64,000 bases of DNA, taken from NCBI RefSeq assembly GCF_001427305.1, contig NZ_LMFZ01000023.1:202349-266348 (forward strand), given 5' to 3'. The notes beneath the pieces were generated by a model, which saw only the letters and a program-made list of their open reading frames with translations, made no database searches and was not told where the DNA came from. This stretch comes from Duganella sp. Root1480D1. Its GTDB lineage: Bacteria > Pseudomonadota > Gammaproteobacteria > Burkholderiales > Burkholderiaceae_D. Positions within the stretch are counted from its first letter, which is position 1. The number at the start of each line of letters is the position of its first letter. Of this stretch, positions 59,457-64,000 are shown piece by piece. The translations under genes and the position numbers were made by a program.

Positions 59457-59495
59457 CGTTTAACGCGCAAAGCCAGCCGCAGCGCGGCTTTGCGC
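59403..59495. repeat. cluster of three perfect palindromes
   Basis: AATCTTGGTA-A-TACCAAGATT (59403-59423), GCGTTAAAC...GTTTAACGC (59434-59466) and GCGCAAAGCC...GGCTTTGCGC (59465-59495) follow one another with almost no gap. All have perfect arms of 9-10 bases. Such density suggests recombination or protein-binding structures rather than chance; the last could also act as a terminator stem. Confidence 0.65.
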
Positions 59496-59610
59496 CGCGA
59501 CCGGAGGTTGCGTGATGTGTGAGAGATTGGCGGGGGCGCGGGGGCTCCCCGCACCGGGCCGAGCGGGACGTCGCTAGCGGCCGCACCGCTACCGGGCGGC
59601 CTTTTCGACA

Positions 59611-59670
59611 GGATACGAACGGGATACAAATGGGATACGGCTGGTGGCCGATGGGATACGACGGGATACG
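59611..59670 (+). repeat. iteron-like array 2: GGATAC x5, helically phased
   Basis: GGATAC occurs at 59611, 59622, 59633, 59654 and 59664, i.e. spacings 11, 11, 21 and 10 bases (one or two helical turns). A common form is GGGATACGAAC. The array is about 1.7 kb from the primase gene and outside array 1, making it a second candidate binding site set. Confidence 0.65.
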
Positions 59671-59773
59671 AACCGGACGCGAATCATGGCGGGACTGTGC
59701 AGCGGCCGGACAGGTTGTCCGCCGCTACAGCCGAGGCCGCGCCCGAATGTCAGATCCGGGGCCCCGTCGCCTG

Positions 59774-60247
59774 TCAATTTACCGTTGCTTTTGCAAAAAA
59801 ATCGCTCAGATGCTGACTGACCACCTCAATACCCTCAGGAGGGAAACTCTTACCTTCCACACCGACGAAATCATGAAGCACTCGCACAAGAGGTGGATCG
59901 TCAGTAATGGTTCTTAAGTCAAGAAAGTAGGGGTCACCCGATCCAATTGCGCAGGCTGCTATCGGCAACAACCCCATTGCCATCACTGATAGACCTGGTT
60001 CGCTTTCAAAGGCTTCAGAAACCATCTGAATTGGCGTGAGCCATTTGAGTTCCGCGCCAATCCCAGACTCATCATCATTCTCTGTCAGTGAAAGAGAAGC
60101 CCCAGCCAATCTAAATTCCCCCATGGCAACAATTAGCCAATCTGGAGCTAAGCCTTGGGGAAATCGCGATCTTAGTGTTGATAAATCTACGTCCGTGGAA
60201 CACACCCCTTTAAGGGCAATGGCAGTTTCTTCCGCAATGACAGTCAT
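59774..60247 (-). CDS. SMI1/KNR4-like immunity protein candidate
   Basis: A 157-residue protein starting MTVIAEETAIALKGVC at ATG 60247, overlapping the previous stop (ATGA). The C-terminal part GLLPIAACAIGSGDPYFLDL and the acidic core fit the SMI1/KNR4 immunity superfamily pattern (Gly-Ser-Gly-Asp around a Phe-Leu-Asp strand). Such proteins neutralise Rhs/contact toxins. It would be the second immunity gene after the Rhs gene. The longer open frame to 60301 is not needed. Confidence 0.6.
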   Translation of the reverse strand: MTVIAEETAIALKGVCSTDVDLSTLRSRFPQGLAPDWLIVAMGEFRLAGASLSLTENDDESGIGAELKWLTPIQMVSEAFESEPGLSVMAMGLLPIAACAIGSGDPYFLDLRTITDDPPLVRVLHDFVGVEGKSFPPEGIEVVSQHLSDFFAKATVN

Positions 60248-60660
60248 GGAATCTCCAATACCTTCGCTAATGGGCCATCTTTCTTTGCTAGCAATGACCA
60301 CCCAGGCTTTGCGCCATCGGTCAATTCAGCGACAAGGCCCTCTCTTACGAATACCCGAGCAAACGATTTCCCGCCACGCATGGACCACTCAACAGACAAT
60401 TGACTTGGATGAGTCGGCAATGAAAATTCCAAGTCGCCGTTCACGTAATCAACGGGATTCGCAAATGGCATATTTTCAGGACTCGTCCATTCAGGCTCCA
60501 TCGGCGCGGCACATCGGTTGTATAACCAAACATCAGAAGATATTTTACCGTCAGCCGCCATTAAGTAAGCGTATGCAACTCGTCCATCATCATCAACCAC
60601 AAGCACCTGCCTACTCGCACCATCGCGAAACTCAACATTAAAATCCGTTAAAACGTCCAC
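60244..60660 (-). CDS. probable cognate immunity gene of the Rhs toxin
   Basis: A 138-residue protein with GTG start at 60660; AAGGAGTGGGACA lies just upstream, within the last codons of the Rhs gene, so the two overlap by 23 bases. Sequence VDVLTDFNVEFRDGASRQVL continues to SVEWSMRGGKSFARVFVREG with no known family. Position immediately after a toxin tip and an overlapping Shine-Dalgarno are typical of cognate immunity genes. It is followed by a SMI1-like second immunity gene. Confidence 0.6.
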   Translation of the reverse strand: MDVLTDFNVEFRDGASRQVLVVDDDGRVAYAYLMAADGKISSDVWLYNRCAAPMEPEWTSPENMPFANPVDYVNGDLEFSLPTHPSQLSVEWSMRGGKSFARVFVREGLVAELTDGAKPGWSLLAKKDGPLAKVLEIP

Positions 60661-63600
60661 TGTCCCACTCCTTATTCCAATAGTCACGACGCTCTTGGTT
60701 GAATTTGCCGCGATCAATTTTAGAAGGTTCTTGGCCTGTATTGTCGTGATTATTCTTAAAATTACCCTTTCCACGATGTTCAGTTCGCGTCATCTCATCT
60801 AAAGGGCTATCTGGCTTCTGCCCATTGTGGTGAAGCTCGACCGGATGACCATCTTCCCCGATCGGCGCATTCCCTCGTTTATCAGGAGCGGCTTTCAACT
60901 CATCATTAGGTATCTTGTGGCCGTCCTGCTTAGTTTCAGCTTCGCTGTTTGTACCATTTGCATCACCAGACAACGCATCCTGAGGTTCGGCATCGCCAGT
61001 AGCCTGTATTTCCTGATAAACCTCAGCAGCAATAATGATCCCTGCCCCGACCCCAGCGATCACATCCGCGGGGAGATCCTCGGGACCACCGCCAGCTAAG
61101 ATAGTTGTGCCTGCAAACCGTCCTGCTCGGGGCAGCGCTTTAACGGTGCCTCTCACAACCGCAGGAGCGACTCGCCGCACGGCACGCGCGCCATTTTTCG
61201 CGAGCTGACTTGCTTTCGCACTGAGTTCATTCATCAGTCTCCGGATAGTGTCACGGTCGCGGCAAGCCCAGCATCGCATTTCCCAGACTTGTTCGACATA
61301 GTCGAACCCAGTCGGGTCGGTAAAATTGGTCGGACTGTTCAGCACATAACTGTAGCGATTATAGTTTTGGCCGTTCAGCGTGTCGGTAATGTGTGGATCT
61401 GGGGAAACAAATTTCGACAGCACCGGATCATAAATCCTGCCGTTCATATGCACCAGCTCGAGCTGGTCCAGCATCTCATGACCGGTAAAGCCTTTGTTGT
61501 CCGCAAAATTCTGCGTCCCGAGCGTGGTACCGCCATCTAAGCCTCGCCGCTTGCCCCATGCATCGAAAGCCATTCTGTCGCGCAGAATGCCGACTTCGTT
61601 CGACAACGCCACTGGGCTCCCCAGCCAATCCCTGTGGGACCAGTTCAGCTCGCTGGTCGCGATATCGGGCCTGTCTATCTCAACACCCAGGCCGTTTGGC
61701 CAATAGGTCTTAACAGTAGTCTTGTTGTCCTTAATCTCAACTTCCTGGGCACCTGCGTATATGACCTCTGTGCCATCACTGCGCGACTGGCGGGTACGCT
61801 GATGTTCCGGGCCATAAGTAAAGGTAGACCACGTGCTACCCTTTGTAATGCGGGCCGGCATGTTAAACGACGTCCAGGCGATTCCACCGGCTGGCGTGCT
61901 GATCATATTACCGTTGTCGTCGTAACCGTAATTACCCAGACCAGTCACACTTTTCACCGCATGAGGGTGTGGATTGCCTTCGCCCTGCAGGTCGTAGCCA
62001 TAGATGGCGCCGCTCTTTTCGATCATGTTACCGGCGTCATCGTATTTAAATACCTGAGTCGCCGTGCCAACCGTGCTGGTTTCCAGTCGGTTCAATTTGT
62101 CATAGGTGAAGGTTTCATGGAAACCGTTAGTGTCCCAATACAGATTGCGAGTTTTTACGCTGGCGATCTCGTCGTATTCGTAGCCCTCGGTCAAACGCGG
62201 TGCCGAGCCCAATTGCAAGCTGGCTCCCTTGAATCGGCCAGAATATTCATCGAAGTCTTGTGACTGGACCAAGCCATTTCCCAACAAGACTTTGGTTCGA
62301 CGCAGACTCGCATCTTGCGCTTTCACTTCCCACAGTGACCGTGTTCCGCGCAGCACTTTCCATAAATAGCCAGCGTTGGTGTATTCCAGACTGAACTGTT
62401 TTGGCGTACTAGTGCCTCGCCAATGGCTAATAGTTTTGAGACGACCGACCGTATCGTAAACCTGCTCACTTCGATATTCCGTATTGCCGATCTTCTGCAT
62501 GTTGTGCTTCGGACGGCCAAGTGGATCATAGCTATGGCTACGATAGTAGTCTTTCGCGGTCTCCGTGCCAGTGAAGGTTTCGGCCAACTGGCCTTTGCCG
62601 AAGGCCGCCGTATCGTACACCCAATGGCTCTCCAGTCCTGGCTCAGTCGCCGAAATGGCGGGCTCGTAACGCGCCGTCATGCGGTCGAGTGCATCGTAAT
62701 CCATTCGGGTCTTTTTACCGGTTCCTTGACGCACCGTGAACTGCTCGCGAGTCCGGCCGACTGGATCGACGGTATACTGGATTAAGCCCAAATCGGGGTC
62801 ATTCAGTTTTTCTTTGCGTCCCCACAAGTCAAACGAAACAATAATCGCGTTGCCGTTAGGGTCGATCGTCTTGGCCAAATTCCCGAATGGATCGTATTCG
62901 AATTTCGTGTTTTTTCCATTAGGATCGAGTACCGTTTCAATCTGCCCCAACACGTCGCGGGTTTCCGTGCGTGATAACCCTCGCGCATTAGTGCGCGTAA
63001 CCGCAAGGCCCTTGAACTCAGTTTCTGTAGCGCGCTCATAGCGACCTTCGTCCTGCGTCACGTATTTCTTAACCCGACCCAGGATGTCATATTCGGTGCG
63101 GCTCGCCCAATTTCGAGGCTTTGCCGCGTCACGTGGATGATATGCATGCCACACGCGACCCAAATTGTCATAGTCTTGCTCGCCAAGAATGACGCTACCG
63201 TCGATGCTCCAGGTCTGCGTGCGCAAGATGTGACCGATGCTGTCGCTGAACTCGATCTTTGGAACAGCGATTCGAACGCCGCCGTTGTACTGTTCCGAGA
63301 TGCGAACAAGCGAAGCCCCCGCCGGACAGCTAGTCTGGCAAACCTTTTGATAGACGCGAGTTTCGTTGCCGTCGGGGCGCAGTTCTTTTTGCACACGGCC
63401 GAAACCATCGATTGTCCACGTGGTAGTAAAGCCGTTCAGGTCGGTCCGGGTGAGTACAGCGCCGCTGCCGTTATCATTGGTACGGTTCTCGACGTGGTCG
63501 TTACCGGTCGCCACTTTCTTGGTGACTTTTAGCGCATACCGTCCGTTCGGTTCGAATTCGGTAACCGTTTCTCGGCTTACCGCAAGTTTCGTCACCGGGT

Positions 63601-64000
63601 CAATCCAGCTCTGCCGCACAAGACCAGCGAGGCCAAACGGATTGTTGCTCCGGTCGTAGGTAGTGGTTACTTGGTACTTCTCCACTCCAGGTTCTACGAT
63701 GTCGGTCGCCGGCAAGCCTGTCGTGTCGTTATAGGTGTGTTTGACGGTTCGGGTTAAGGAACCCTTGGCGGAGGTACGCGTAGTAGTAGCAGCATCCAGC
63801 AGGCCAAACAACCAACGACTAGCATCGGCCGGCTTAAAGATGTTGTCGACAGTGGTAATGAAGGTTTTGCCAGCACCAGTCGACGTGACGACCTGTCGCT
63901 TCAAATTCGCCCAATTGTCTGGTGTGAACTCATTATGAGTTGCCACGGTGCCAAGCGGGTCACCAAACAAATCTAGGCGCGTCGTTGAACTATCGCTGAC
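60638..64000 (-). CDS. Rhs/YD-repeat protein with LHH-type nuclease tip, N-terminus off window
   Basis: At least 1120 residues are inside the window, open to the right edge. Repeated YD motifs (e.g. YDALDRMTARYEP, YDNLGRVWHAYHP, YDTVGRLKTISHW) form the shell, and the RHS core ends with GRIYDPVLSKFVSPDPHITD, NRYSYVLNSPTNFTDPTGFD. The following about 190-residue tip ends in HPVELHHNGQKPDSPLDEMT, RTEHRGKGNFKNNHDNTGQE, a match to LHH (HNH/endonuclease VII-like) toxins; the LHH histidines and the EHRG.GNF motif are intact. Delivery (T6SS VgrG or other) is not visible. Confidence 0.9.
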   Translation of the reverse strand, partial: VSDSSTTRLDLFGDPLGTVATHNEFTPDNWANLKRQVVTSTGAGKTFITTVDNIFKPADASRWLFGLLDAATTTRTSAKGSLTRTVKHTYNDTTGLPATDIVEPGVEKYQVTTTYDRSNNPFGLAGLVRQSWIDPVTKLAVSRETVTEFEPNGRYALKVTKKVATGNDHVENRTNDNGSGAVLTRTDLNGFTTTWTIDGFGRVQKELRPDGNETRVYQKVCQTSCPAGASLVRISEQYNGGVRIAVPKIEFSDSIGHILRTQTWSIDGSVILGEQDYDNLGRVWHAYHPRDAAKPRNWASRTEYDILGRVKKYVTQDEGRYERATETEFKGLAVTRTNARGLSRTETRDVLGQIETVLDPNGKNTKFEYDPFGNLAKTIDPNGNAIIVSFDLWGRKEKLNDPDLGLIQYTVDPVGRTREQFTVRQGTGKKTRMDYDALDRMTARYEPAISATEPGLESHWVYDTAAFGKGQLAETFTGTETAKDYYRSHSYDPLGRPKHNMQKIGNTEYRSEQVYDTVGRLKTISHWRGTSTPKQFSLEYTNAGYLWKVLRGTRSLWEVKAQDASLRRTKVLLGNGLVQSQDFDEYSGRFKGASLQLGSAPRLTEGYEYDEIASVKTRNLYWDTNGFHETFTYDKLNRLETSTVGTATQVFKYDDAGNMIEKSGAIYGYDLQGEGNPHPHAVKSVTGLGNYGYDDNGNMISTPAGGIAWTSFNMPARITKGSTWSTFTYGPEHQRTRQSRSDGTEVIYAGAQEVEIKDNKTTVKTYWPNGLGVEIDRPDIATSELNWSHRDWLGSPVALSNEVGILRDRMAFDAWGKRRGLDGGTTLGTQNFADNKGFTGHEMLDQLELVHMNGRIYDPVLSKFVSPDPHITDTLNGQNYNRYSYVLNSPTNFTDPTGFDYVEQVWEMRCWACRDRDTIRRLMNELSAKASQLAKNGARAVRRVAPAVVRGTVKALPRAGRFAGTTILAGGGPEDLPADVIAGVGAGIIIAAEVYQEIQATGDAEPQDALSGDANGTNSEAETKQDGHKIPNDELKAAPDKRGNAPIGEDGHPVELHHNGQKPDSPLDEMTRTEHRGKGNFKNNHDNTGQEPSKIDRGKFNQERRDYWNKEWDSGRFNGF

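Larger units (their letters stand above)
53118..59690. mobile_element. primase-recombinase mobile element with iterons (boundaries approximate)
   Basis: A unit of XRE regulator, primase-helicase, tyrosine recombinase and two small proteins, bordered by direct repeats (53118 and 58677) and flanked on the right by phased iterons, 62-bp repeats and palindromes. The right limit might be near 58704 or 59690 depending on which repeats belong. Gene content and iterons resemble the P4 satellite idea (one primase-helicase, ori and cis-replication arrays), but there is no capsid or helper-exploiting gene. It separates a Rhs locus from an orphan toxin tip. Confidence 0.55.

Noticed and set aside
59434..59466. 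Integron attC-like core sites (GTTAAAC and GTTTAAC)
   Set aside because: The order on both strands is GTTRRRY then RYYYAAC, the inverse of an attC site, and no integron integrase is present. It is better described as a plain palindrome.
1..64000. tRNA or rRNA genes
   Set aside because: No cloverleaf or rRNA-like stretch was noticed on either strand by eye; a short tRNA could still be missed without a dedicated search.

Overview
The window looks like chromosome from a beta-proteobacterium of the Oxalobacteraceae (Massilia/Duganella/Janthinobacterium type). This is inferred from the GC-rich coding style, the purine catabolic gene set and overall protein resemblance; no marker gene such as rRNA is present. 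It falls into three parts: a purine-degradation region (1-18457), a large flagellar locus (20237-51326), and an accessory region with a mobile element and Rhs-type toxins (about 51330-64000). ribB with an FMN riboswitch sits between the first two.

Purine region. A 5-hydroxyisourate hydrolase (partial), an outer-membrane channel, a urate/xanthine permease, an 8-oxoguanine-type deaminase, a histidine ammonia-lyase family enzyme, a membrane urate hydroxylase with a cytochrome c tail (PuuD), a LysR regulator, a UraD-AllC fusion, an AzgA-type purine permease, xanthine dehydrogenase XdhA-XdhB and a small aquaporin-family channel form a nearly complete route from purine base uptake to ureidoglycine. 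Allantoinase and XdhC are not in the window. A frameshifted esterase remnant and two unknown genes interrupt this region at 4017-6444.

Flagellar region. A leftward block (flhA flhB fliR fliQ fliP fliN fliM, read from fliM) diverges from a rightward block (fliE F G H I J, fliD S T K L, fliA, motA, motB, flgM, flgN, a muramidase, then flgB-L and a hook-associated-like gene), with flgA reversed just before flgB. Gene order, a private sigma-28/anti-sigma pair and private stators match the secondary 'Flag-2'/lateral class. No flagellin, flhDC, flhF/flhG, fliO or chemotaxis gene is visible. FliM lacks its CheY-binding N-terminus, FlgJ is split into two genes, and a pair of REP-like hairpins sits inside the flgI signal-peptide region.

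Accessory region. A leftward Rhs protein (entering from the right edge) ends in an LHH-type nuclease tip and is followed by two candidate immunity genes. A 5.6-6.6 kb element follows: a divergent XRE regulator, a CHC2/TOPRIM primase fused to an ATPase domain, a tyrosine recombinase and two small genes. It is bordered by a short direct repeat, and its 1.3 kb non-coding flank holds two helically phased iteron-like arrays, a 62-bp direct repeat pair and a cluster of perfect palindromes. On the far side lies an orphan toxin tip with its immunity-like gene. The combination suggests a self-replicating, P4-satellite-like element living inside a toxin/immunity locus; this is the least familiar system in the window.
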